Translations under genes and position numbers: made by a program
NCBI RefSeq assembly: GCF_020447305.1
Contig: NZ_CP095732.1
Location: 1,830,501 to 1,894,500, forward strand
DNA: 64,000 nucleotides
Source: Abyssibius alkaniclasticus
GTDB lineage: Bacteria > Pseudomonadota > Alphaproteobacteria > Rhodobacterales > Rhodobacteraceae
Direction of reading: 5' to 3'
Notes under the pieces: generated by a model
Databases searched by the model: none
What the model saw: only the letters and a program-made list of their open reading frames with translations
What the model was told of the DNA's origin: nothing
Shown: positions 16,702-23,987 of the stretch, one piece after another
How positions within the stretch are numbered: position 1 is the first letter of the stretch
Layout of the letters: each line of letters starts with the position of its first letter

Positions 16702-17597
16702 AGCGGCACCACAAGGGCGATGACGCCCACCAGAAAGATATTGGCCAGCGCCAGCGAAATGCCGAGCTTCCAGCTGACGGCCAGGTAGCGCGCCTCGCGC
16801 AAGCGCGGTAAATGCCGGCCCCCCAGCAGCAATGCCGCAATCACGGCCAGCGTCTTGAGCGCGCTCCAGGCCCAGCCCGGCAGCCACGGCCCCAGCCAAC
16901 CGCCAAGGTAGAAGGTAACGGTGGCACCGGCCAGCGCCACAATGATCACCAGCCGCGCCAGCCGGAACACGGCCAGCCGCGCGCCGGTGTATTCGGCCGT
17001 GACCCCGCTGGCCAGATCGCCGCCGCCGGTGGGCAGGTCGACCGGTGGCAGCCAGGCCACGCCCATTGCGGCAACCACGAACAGCACAAAGCCGATGGGC
17101 TGATAGGCAATGTTCCAAAGCCCCGCCTGCGACAGCACGATCTGGGTGGTGGACAGCGATTCCGCCCGCATCGCCACCGCCGTGATCGGCATGACGATCA
17201 GCATGGCATAGGCAATGAACTGGCCCAGAAAGCGCCAGCCCGAGATCATCCCGTAAGCCCCGTTCGGCCCCCATCCGGCCATGATCAGCGCCACCAGAAC
17301 ATAGGCCAGCGCGGCGTTCAAAAACAGCGCGCCGATGGCCAGGTCGGTAATGATCAGCCCCGGCGCCAGCGGGATGACCGCCACCGCCAGCAGCCCGGCG
17401 ATCAGCAAAAGCACCGGTCCGGCCTCGTAATACAGCCGGTCGGGCGTGCGCGGCATGATCTGTTCGCGCCCCAGCAGTGCCAGCGCCGAAATGGCGGGCC
17501 GTGTCAGGCTGAGGCGGCCGTGGACCGCCCAACCCTCCAGCACGGCAACCGCGTAGCAGCCGAGCGCGAGCGCGAACAGGATGATGAATATGGTCAT
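16698..17597 (-). CDS. nuoH: NuoH-like subunit with altered quinone chamber
   Basis: This 299-residue protein has about eight spans and is slightly shorter than canonical NuoH (about 325-345). It is recognised by the PPVDLPTGGGDLASGVTAEY segment and the FYLGGWLGPW segment near the C-terminus. In respiratory NuoH this region reads AETNRxPFDLPEGExELVAGfxtEYSG. Here the Ala-Glu and the EGExE acids are Gly-Val and TGGGD, so most of the acidic residues that line the quinone chamber and link it to the proton channels are missing. Only the AEY glutamate is kept. The N-terminal amphipathic RVGPNR-type loop is also absent. A membrane-arm anchor role is likely and quinone reduction is unlikely. Confidence 0.85.
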   Translation of the reverse strand: MTIFIILFALALGCYAVAVLEGWAVHGRLSLTRPAISALALLGREQIMPRTPDRLYYEAGPVLLLIAGLLAVAVIPLAPGLIITDLAIGALFLNAALAYVLVALIMAGWGPNGAYGMISGWRFLGQFIAYAMLIVMPITAVAMRAESLSTTQIVLSQAGLWNIAYQPIGFVLFVVAAMGVAWLPPVDLPTGGGDLASGVTAEYTGARLAVFRLARLVIIVALAGATVTFYLGGWLGPWLPGWAWSALKTLAVIAALLLGGRHLPRLREARYLAVSWKLGISLALANIFLVGVIALVVPL

Positions 17598-19432
17598 GCG
17601 ACTGCCCCCCAGGGATCGAGGTCGAGCGAGCCGATGGCGACAAGCGCCTCGGCCAGTTCCAGTTGCGCGCTCATCGGCCCGACAAGCCCGGCAAGCGCGG
17701 CAAAGGGTGTTGTCAGATGCATTGTTTCAACCAATCCGCCCTTGAGGTTCAGGTGCAGCGTGGCAGGGCCGCGCGGGGTTTCAACCGTCGCCATACCATG
17801 CCCTGATATGGGCAGAGGAACGGGTGGGGCGGGCAGGGCAATGGCCCCGGCGCGCGCGATCAGATCGAGGCTTTGGTCTATCTCGGCCAGCCGCTGCACC
17901 AAACGCGCCCAGGCATCACCCCCCGTCTGGCTTAGCGGCTGAAAGTCGAGCGCGGCATAGGCTTTGTCATGTGTCCGGGCGTCTGGCGCATCGCCGGCGG
18001 CGCGCGCCACGGGCCCGCCAGGCTTGCTGGCGGCTTTGGGCTCGATCCGCCCGATATTGGCCAGCCGGTCGCGTAAAAGCGGTGTGCGGCTCACGCGTTT
18101 GGCAAGGGCGCGGATGGCCGGCGCGCGCCGTGCAACCGCGTCTTTGTCGGCTACGCGCAATCCGGCAAGCTGCGCGCCTACGCGGCGTTCGAGCCACATC
18201 AGCCCGGATTGCCGCGCCAGCCCGGCAATCCAGCCCAGATGGCTGGCCAAGCGTTCGCGTTCTAGCGCGGCAGCACGGGCGGAGGCACCTTCGGGGGATA
18301 GGCCCGCCGCCGCCTCCAGCGCCCGGCAGGCCAGTTCACGCAAGGCCAAAGGGGCAAGCGGCGAGAGCGCAGCGAGCCTGTCGGGCAAATCGGCGGCTGG
18401 AAAACCCGATGCCAAAGCCGAAGCCGCAAGACTTTTGACCTCGGCGCGGGCCACGCTGTCGCCGTCAAGCGTAAGCATCAGCCCCAAGCCAGCCGGAAGC
18501 CCCGGGAAAAACGGGCCAAATGGCACCTCGATCCACTCCATGACCAACCCGTCCGGACTGGCGGGCTTCCCTTCGGTCAGGGCAACCATCGACATGAAAT
18601 GTGGCTCAATTCCGGGGATGTCGGGCGCGGGGCCGTGGCCCTCATGGCCATCATGTGCGCCATCGGCTTTGGGAGCGGAATGACCGGCATGGCCCGCACC
18701 CTCACCCTGCCGCACGAGATTCATGCCGCATTTCGGGCAGGAGCCGGGGGTGGAGGAGGTAACCTCGGGGTGCATGGGGCAGGTATAGGGTGCCGGTTCT
18801 TCCGCGGCGCGGACAATCGCATCAGACGACACCATCTTTTCGGCTTGTGCCGGGCGCGCGGTTGATTTTTCATGGCCTTCATGGCCAGTCATTCCCGAAC
18901 CCGACACTTCGCGTTCGACCAGAAACATTCCGCATTTGGGGCATTTTCCGGGTGAGTCCGAAACCACTTCGGGGTGCATCGGGCAGGTATATTCGATCCG
19001 CGTTGACAGGGCCGGAGCGGTAAAATCTGTCACATGCGGCGCAAAGGCACCCGAAACGAAGGCGCGGCGAATATCGGCGAGCGCCGAGGTCAGGCTGCCT
19101 TGGCTTAGCGCGCCGGTCGCATCGGCTTCGGGCAGCGGGGCGATATTGCCGGCATCCAGCGCCAGAATGGCGCGGGGCCGTGGCATTTGCGCCCAGACAA
19201 CGCAGGCGGCATCGCGCAGCGCGGGGGGCATCGGCCCGACGATCAGAAGCAGATTGGCATGGCGCGGCGTGTCGGCGCGGTGCAGCCCGGCGGCGACCAG
19301 ATCCAGCCCGAAGGCCTGTGCCACATCAGCGCCCGGCACAACGAAGGCGCACAGGTCATGCGCCATTGCGCGCGCAACCAGAGCGCGAAGGCCCGTCATC
19401 GCCCCCTGGCCAGCCCCTGAAAGCATGTTCAT
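17594..19432 (-). CDS. NuoB-like / double heavy-metal-binding / NuoD-like fusion protein, redox ligands lost
   Basis: This 612-residue cytoplasmic protein sits where nuoB and nuoD should be. Residues 15-125 follow the NuoB fold: DTPRHANLLLIVGPMPPALR and QMPRPRAILALDAG align with TPRQSDVMIVAGT and QMPEPRWVISMGSC. The tandem Cys and later Cys that ligate cluster N2 are gone, leaving only C28 and C77. Residues 148-172 and 216-240 are two heavy-metal-binding domains (TCPMHPEV then CPKCGM: C150/C164/C167 and C218/C232/C235), with His/Gly-rich linkers. Residues 295-612 follow NuoD/[NiFe]-hydrogenase large subunits (VPFGPFFP, LTLDGDSVARAEV, RERLASHLGWIAGLA, GDAWARLVQRLAEID, IGSLDLDPWGA), but the quinone-site His motif and the terminal Cys motif are absent. 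ATGA overlaps bind it to nuoA and nuoH. The role is inferred: a metal-responsive peripheral arm. Confidence 0.85.
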   Translation of the reverse strand: MNMLSGAGQGAMTGLRALVARAMAHDLCAFVVPGADVAQAFGLDLVAAGLHRADTPRHANLLLIVGPMPPALRDAACVVWAQMPRPRAILALDAGNIAPLPEADATGALSQGSLTSALADIRRAFVSGAFAPHVTDFTAPALSTRIEYTCPMHPEVVSDSPGKCPKCGMFLVEREVSGSGMTGHEGHEKSTARPAQAEKMVSSDAIVRAAEEPAPYTCPMHPEVTSSTPGSCPKCGMNLVRQGEGAGHAGHSAPKADGAHDGHEGHGPAPDIPGIEPHFMSMVALTEGKPASPDGLVMEWIEVPFGPFFPGLPAGLGLMLTLDGDSVARAEVKSLAASALASGFPAADLPDRLAALSPLAPLALRELACRALEAAAGLSPEGASARAAALERERLASHLGWIAGLARQSGLMWLERRVGAQLAGLRVADKDAVARRAPAIRALAKRVSRTPLLRDRLANIGRIEPKAASKPGGPVARAAGDAPDARTHDKAYAALDFQPLSQTGGDAWARLVQRLAEIDQSLDLIARAGAIALPAPPVPLPISGHGMATVETPRGPATLHLNLKGGLVETMHLTTPFAALAGLVGPMSAQLELAEALVAIGSLDLDPWGAVA

Positions 19433-19791
19433 TGCCGCCTCAACGCGCCCTGGGACCAGCCATAGAGCAGCCCAAGGAACAAAACGGCAAGGAAAACGCC
19501 CATGTCGAGCAGGGCCACCAGACCCTCTTCGCGATAAACGACCGCCCAAGGATACATGAAGGCCATTTCCATATCGAAGGCAAGAAACAGCAGCGCATAG
19601 CCATAATATTTGGCGTGGTAGCGCACCCAGACCGGGTCGCGCGACAATGTGCCAGCGGTCGCGGGCACGTCTTTGGCCGGTTCGGCGCGACCCCGCCCGA
19701 TAACCCTGGCCAGCGCATAAAGGCTGATGACAAATCCCAAAGTGCCAAGGGTCAGTCCGAACAGAATGGCGTATTGGGCAAGTTCACTCAT
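19429..19791 (-). CDS. nuoA: NuoA-like subunit, first gene of the complex I-like operon
   Basis: This 120-residue protein has three spans. The KYYGYALLFLAFDMEMAFMY and PWAVVYREEG segments match the NuoA core, with the conserved Phe-Asp-x-Glu. The long loop that normally carries the quinone-site cysteine (YECGFDP) instead reads GTLSRDPVWVRYHAKYYG and has no Cys, consistent with the loss of quinone residues in NuoH. The start at 19791 (MSELAQYAILFGLTLG) gives the normal N-terminus; a longer frame upstream is ignored. The stop overlaps the fusion gene by ATGA. Confidence 0.88.
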   Translation of the reverse strand: MSELAQYAILFGLTLGTLGFVISLYALARVIGRGRAEPAKDVPATAGTLSRDPVWVRYHAKYYGYALLFLAFDMEMAFMYPWAVVYREEGLVALLDMGVFLAVLFLGLLYGWSQGALRRQ

Positions 19792-20121
19792 GGTTGTAAG
19801 CGCCTGGCTAAACGAATTTCGGGTGAGCGTAACAGCGGCAATTTGGCGTGGCAACGGGGCTCCCGCGCTGGAACCTTGCGATTATTTGCGGAATCCGGCG
19901 ATTTACGCAGGATTACGCGCGGGCAACGCAGCAGGGCTGCGAACCCGCTGTCTGGGTGCTGTTTGATTGACACTGGCAGCCAGCCACACAGGGCCCGGCA
20001 GCCATATTCTGCGAATAGCGCAATGTGACCCTGAAAGCCGCGACTTCTGGAAGGAGAGTATTTGTGCCCGCCATTAGCTATGCGGTGCCTCTGATCCGGT
20101 GAATTACCTTACTTTCAGGCC
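19792..20121. other. 330-base intergenic region, probable divergent control region
   Basis: This is the gap between the divergent nuoA and haem-domain genes and must contain the operon promoter. Imperfect repeats around GCGATT and GCGGAAT/GCAGGATT lie at about 19885-19915, and TTGATTGACA at about 19963-19972 contains an isolated TTGAT half-site of FNR type without a good partner. GGAAGGAG at 20049-20056 is a strong Shine-Dalgarno-like sequence followed by TTG/GTG codons that lead to quick stops. No convincing CueR/MerR palindrome or RNA gene was found. Confidence 0.4.
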
Positions 20122-21486
20122 TTGCCAACGCGGGGCAATTCGGGGCTGCTGGTGGCAGCCTGGGTTACGCATGGGACGGGGATTTTCAAAGTCGACCCTG
20201 AACGCAACATCGTCATTCCCGACGCGTTGGAAAGCACCCTTCAGGTGAAGGTAGCCTTTGATGGCGAAACGATCTGGTTTCGTTACCGCTGGCCGGTCGA
20301 ACGGCCCAGCCTGTTCAATGACGTGCTGGTCTATCAGGATGGGGAATGGATTGCGCGCGGCGGTGAAGCACTTGGCCCCAATCCCGATTTCCTGACCGAG
20401 GACCGGGTCGCGATGATGATCGACGACGGCTCGGTGCCGCTGTTCTCGCGCTATGGCGGCTATATAACCATTGGCGACGGGCTGACCACATTTACCGGCA
20501 CGCCGGAGACCGAAGAGGAACGGACCAAATATCTGCCCGATACGCGGACCGATCCAAACGATTTTGATACAATCCGGCCTGAAAGCGATTTGCAGATGCT
20601 GCGCGCGGCGGGCCAGTTCATTGACCTGTGGCAATGGCGGTCGAGCCGGTCCAACCCGATCGGGCTGGGCGATGACGGGTTTGTTGCCGAAGAACGCGGC
20701 GGCGATGCGGGCGATGGCCCCTACATCACCAATTTCGACTATGCCGCTGGCCAGCCCATGTTCATGTTCAACCCCGATGTGGCGGGCTACCGCGCATTGG
20801 CGATTGACGATGTGACCTCGGCTGCTGTCGGCTTTAACGACACCTATTATCTGAGCGCCGAAACCGCTGTGCCCTTCGACCCCGACTATGCCTGGCAGAA
20901 TGGCGATACGATTCCACGCCGTTTCCTGCAACCGGAAACAGGGTCACGCGCAGATGTGGTGCAGCCCGCCTCGGCGCGCTGGCGCAATGGGTTCTGGGAT
21001 GTGACCTTGCAGCGCAGCATGGATACCGGCAACCCGCTGGATGACAAGATTTTCCGCGATCGCCGCAGCTATGACCTGGCCTTCGCGGTGTTTCGCAACG
21101 CCTCGACGATGCGCTGGCACTCTATCTCGCTGCCCGTGTCGCTGGGGCTGGGCACGACTGCACAAATTCAGGCACGACGCTCCGAGCCGGGCCAGCCCGA
21201 CTGGACAGGCCCCTGGACCGAGATCGAGGTTTACTATCCCGGTCAGATAACCTGGGGGCGGCTTGTCGACCTGCGCCAGCACCCCGGTGCAGACCGGATC
21301 GCGGCGCGCGTGCCGGTGGCCTATCGTCATAGCGAACGCCAGCTTGCGCTTTACGGGATCGAGATGGAGTTTGCCGAAGAGATTCGCAGCCAATGGCTCT
21401 GGACCCTTGCGATGAGCCTGTCATTGATCGTGGCCTTTGGCGTGGCAATGGTGCTGCTGTTCCGTCGTCCAGAGGGCAAGGCATGA
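20122..21486 (+). CDS. ethylbenzene-dehydrogenase-type haem-binding protein (5' end damaged or unusual)
   Basis: This frame of about 454 residues matches the EB_dh/cytochrome c-552-like haem-binding domain: TLQVKVAFDGETIWFRYRW, a long acidic middle, WRNGFWDVTLQRSM, then DLAFAVFRNASTMRWHSISL. A C-terminal membrane anchor follows (WTLAMSLSLIVAFGVAMVLLF) with a positive end. Such proteins are periplasmic and need a signal peptide. None is encoded in frame: the frame opens after TGA 20092-20094 and has no ATG, only TTG at 20122. A strong ribosome-binding site at 20049-20056 leads into other frames, one of which contains a signal-like LLSGLANA. A frameshift near 20130-20160 or decay is likely. Confidence 0.6.
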   Translation: MPTRGNSGLLVAAWVTHGTGIFKVDPERNIVIPDALESTLQVKVAFDGETIWFRYRWPVERPSLFNDVLVYQDGEWIARGGEALGPNPDFLTEDRVAMMIDDGSVPLFSRYGGYITIGDGLTTFTGTPETEEERTKYLPDTRTDPNDFDTIRPESDLQMLRAAGQFIDLWQWRSSRSNPIGLGDDGFVAEERGGDAGDGPYITNFDYAAGQPMFMFNPDVAGYRALAIDDVTSAAVGFNDTYYLSAETAVPFDPDYAWQNGDTIPRRFLQPETGSRADVVQPASARWRNGFWDVTLQRSMDTGNPLDDKIFRDRRSYDLAFAVFRNASTMRWHSISLPVSLGLGTTAQIQARRSEPGQPDWTGPWTEIEVYYPGQITWGRLVDLRQHPGADRIAARVPVAYRHSERQLALYGIEMEFAEEIRSQWLWTLAMSLSLIVAFGVAMVLLFRRPEGKA

Positions 21487-21569
21487 GCGCGCAATTGCAA
21501 TATCATCAAAACCCAAGAGAATACGGGGAACCGAACATGAAACCTGCACGTCAATATTGACCGGCCATT

Positions 21570-22232
21570 TTGTCCCGTCTTGCCGTAACCGCAATGCCTG
21601 TTCTTGTGGCAGGGGCTGCACTGGCGCATGGCGGGGGTGGCGGTGTTGAAATGGAGCTTGAGGGCACGCCTTCGTTTTCAATCCCGCCTGTCTATCACAT
21701 TCTTGTCGTTCACTTCCCGATCGCGCTCTGGCTCACGGCGGCGCTGTTCATTTTCTTCCGGGTCTTTTCGAATTCCGACCTTGCGGTGCGCTTGCAGAAA
21801 TCGGTCTGGCCGCTGATCTTGCTGGGCTCGCTCGCCGGGGTCGTCGCCTATGGGCTGGGCCAGTCGATCTACCTCTGGTCAGCGCTTACCCAATCGCCTT
21901 TGGGCCGTAACCACATCATGCTGGCGACCTGGACGCTCAGCTACTGGACCGTGCTTGGCGTGCTTGGTTACCGCTATCGGCGGCACCTGTTTGAAGGCGC
22001 GCAGCGTTGGGTGTCATTCATCCTGACACTGATTGGCGCTGCGGTCGTAACCATCACCGGCACGCTGGGCGGGGCGCTCAATGGCACACCATCGCTTGTT
22101 ACCAAAACGCTTGGCGATCTGGGATGGGAAGTCTACATGACATTCTATCTGCCAACCTGGATGCTCTGGGCCTTCGGGCTAGGGGCGGTGGTCATCGTCG
22201 CGCGCGGCGTTTTGGGGCGGCGGCGTGCCTGA
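21570..22232 (+). CDS. DUF2231-type haem-like membrane protein, signal peptide interrupted by TGA
   Basis: From TTG 21570 this is 220 residues. It has a signal peptide tail (PVLVAGAALAHGG), then four or five spans with the DUF2231 pattern PPVYHILVVHFPIALWLTA, GRNHIMLATWTLSYWTVLG and GTLGGALNG; the His residues could ligate haem b. The natural start is the ATG at 21537, preceded by GGGGAA. It would encode MKPARQY, then TGA (21558-21560), then PAILSRLAVTAMP in the same frame. A single TGG-to-TGA change would explain this. Production now would need re-initiation at TTG 21570 or ATG 21594. It is likely a partner of the preceding haem-domain protein. Confidence 0.65.
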   Translation: MSRLAVTAMPVLVAGAALAHGGGGGVEMELEGTPSFSIPPVYHILVVHFPIALWLTAALFIFFRVFSNSDLAVRLQKSVWPLILLGSLAGVVAYGLGQSIYLWSALTQSPLGRNHIMLATWTLSYWTVLGVLGYRYRRHLFEGAQRWVSFILTLIGAAVVTITGTLGGALNGTPSLVTKTLGDLGWEVYMTFYLPTWMLWAFGLGAVVIVARGVLGRRRA

Positions 22233-22454
22233 TGGCGGCGGCGAGCCGGTGCTGCGCAGTGTCGGGGTGCAGGTGGCGCCGGCACTGCCCGATTATCTGG
22301 TGCGGCATTATCGCTGGGCCTATCTGAGGCCCACCAGCCTGCGCATTTTTGACCGGCCTCTGGTTGTCTCTGCAATCCTGTGGGGCCAATACCGCCGCCT
22401 TTCAAACGCCGCGCTGGCCAAGATTGCGCCCGGCGCAAATGTGCTGCAACTGGC
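22225..22454 (+). pseudogene. RquA-like methyltransferase, 5' fragment
   Basis: The GTG at 22225 overlaps the previous gene by 8 bases. About 75 residues resemble the N-terminus of RquA, the rhodoquinone-forming SAM-dependent enzyme: LPDYLVRHYRWAYLRPTSLR, then FDRPLVVSAILWGQYRRLS and the start of the SAM strand, VLQLAC. At about 22450 the match stops abruptly; the frame continues for some 40 unrelated residues to 22575. The remaining roughly 150 residues of the methyltransferase are absent. The break coincides with a different gene's 3' end beginning in another frame, which points to a deletion. Family recognition is from memory. Confidence 0.6.
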
Positions 22455-22541
22455 CTGCTCGACACCAATGCCGATGGTGCCATCGACGCCGAAGAGCTGG
22501 CAGCGGCCATCGAAAGCGGCGCATTGCCGTCGATGGAATAA
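22452..22541 (+). pseudogene. EF-hand protein, 3' fragment
   Basis: In the frame beginning CTG 22455 the sequence encodes LLDTNADGAIDAEELAAAIE followed by SGALPSME and TAA at 22539-22541. The DTNADGAIDAEE stretch is a textbook EF-hand calcium loop, ending as an intact C-terminus. No start or first half exists: upstream bases belong to the methyltransferase fragment in a different frame. It is therefore the tail of a deleted gene. It is not a copy of the EF-hand gene at 3191, whose loops differ. Confidence 0.6.
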
Positions 22542-22933
22542 CGAAAGGCGGCGGGCGCGATCCGCCGCAGCCTGATCACACGGGTGCGTTGAAGCAGTGC
22601 GTCGGGCCAGCCCCCGTCGCGCCGTGTTGCGATTCAGCGGGGCTGAAACTTGACCAGCAAATTTCGAACATCACGGCTTTGAGCAGGGCACCGTGTTTGA
22701 GCCATCCGGCCGGCAGCACCGTGTGCAGGGGCGGCGGCCGTTATTCTATCTTGTGCGCCGAGGCCCGGGCGTGGGCACGCGCGACAGCGCCCTGCTGGCG
22801 CAGGTCTGTGCCGCCGGGGCCACGACGCACAAGCCGAATGCGACCATTTCTTGCGGCAGCACCAAGGCGAAGCGCAGGCTGCGGCCAGGCGAATCTGCTG
22901 GCGAAACGCGCTGATGCTGTGTAATCGGATGGC
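22542..22933 (+). other. 392-base non-coding or degenerate stretch before dusA
   Basis: No gene with a plausible start and codon pattern was found. One frame (22693-22914, plus strand) encodes about 70 residues with GVGTRDSALLAQVCAAG in it, faintly like the middle of a flavoprotein, but there is no ribosome-binding site and the ends are incoherent. Together with the two gene fragments just upstream, it is best read as further decayed remains. Confidence 0.4.
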
Positions 22934-23932
22934 ATGGCAAGTGATGCACAACATAGCGTGGCCGGGCGCCTGTCCGTTGCCCCGATGATGGACTGGACCG
23001 ACCGGCATTGCCGGTATTTTCACCGCCTGCTTAGCCGCCACGCCTTGCTTTACACCGAAATGGTGACAGCGGCAGCCATTGTGCATGGCGATGCAGCCCG
23101 GTTACTGGCCTATGATGCGGCTGAACACCCGGTGACCCTGCAACTTGGCGGCTCGGAGCCGGATCTTCTGGCGCGGGCCGTGCAAATCGCGGCCCCCTTT
23201 GGCTATGACGGGATTGATCTGAATTGCGGCTGCCCGTCGGACCGTGTGCAATCCGGCGCGTTTGGCGCGGTGCTGATGAAGGATGCCGGGCTGGTGGCCG
23301 AATGCGTGGCGGCGATGATGGCGGCGAGCGACGCGCCGGTATCGGTGAAATGCCGCCTTGGCGTGGATGAGCAGGAACCGCGCGATGTGCTGCCGGCTTT
23401 CATCGAGACCATTGCAAGCGCGGGCGTGCGCCATGTCACCATTCATGCGCGCAAGGCGTGGCTACAGGGGCTGAGCCCCAAGCAGAACCGCGATATTCCG
23501 CCGCTGGATTATAACCTGGCGGCCGAAATGAAGGCGGCATTCCCGCAGCTTCACATCACGCTCAATGGCGGCATTACCAGCCTTGATGCGGCCGAGGCTG
23601 CGCTGGCCGACGGGTTTGATGGCGTGATGATCGGGCGGGCGGCTTACCACGATAGCGGTGCCGTGCTGGGCGATGCCGATGCACGGATTTTCGGCGCGGC
23701 CCCCGGCCCCGGCGCGGTGGGCGCGGTGCGCGCGATGCTGCCCTATATCGAGGACCAGCTTGGCCGGGGGCTGCGGCTGAACGCGATCACCCGCCATATG
23801 CTGGGCGCCTTCGCATCCATTCCCGGCGCACGGCAATGGCGGCGCGTGCTGTCGGAAGGCGCGCACAGGCCCGGCGCGGGGCCGGAACTGGTGGAACGCG
23901 CTTTGGCCGAGGTCATTCAGGCTGCTGCATAA
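22934..23932 (+). CDS. dusA: tRNA-dihydrouridine synthase A
   Basis: This 332-residue flavoenzyme reduces uridines 20/20a in the tRNA D-loop. It begins with the DusA-specific SVAPMMDWTDRHCRYFHRLL and carries the FMN barrel motif with catalytic Cys (DLNCGCPSDRVQSGAFGAVL). VSVKCRLGVDE, HARKAWLQGLSPKQNRDIPP and NGGITS follow, then GVMIGRAAYHD for phosphate binding. Length and motif order are those of the family. It marks the return from the decayed stretch to core genes. Confidence 0.95.
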   Translation: MASDAQHSVAGRLSVAPMMDWTDRHCRYFHRLLSRHALLYTEMVTAAAIVHGDAARLLAYDAAEHPVTLQLGGSEPDLLARAVQIAAPFGYDGIDLNCGCPSDRVQSGAFGAVLMKDAGLVAECVAAMMAASDAPVSVKCRLGVDEQEPRDVLPAFIETIASAGVRHVTIHARKAWLQGLSPKQNRDIPPLDYNLAAEMKAAFPQLHITLNGGITSLDAAEAALADGFDGVMIGRAAYHDSGAVLGDADARIFGAAPGPGAVGAVRAMLPYIEDQLGRGLRLNAITRHMLGAFASIPGARQWRRVLSEGAHRPGAGPELVERALAEVIQAAA

Positions 23933-23987
23933 TCCGCTTGCGCGGCGGCGGGCGCGCTGGTTTTGTGGCGCGCAAACGGGGGCGTGT

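Noticed and set aside
21558-21560. Selenocysteine at the in-frame TGA of the DUF2231 gene
   Set aside because: It would sit at residue 8 of a cleaved signal peptide, where selenocysteine has no role, and no SECIS-like hairpin is evident just after it. A TGG-to-TGA mutation or read error is simpler.
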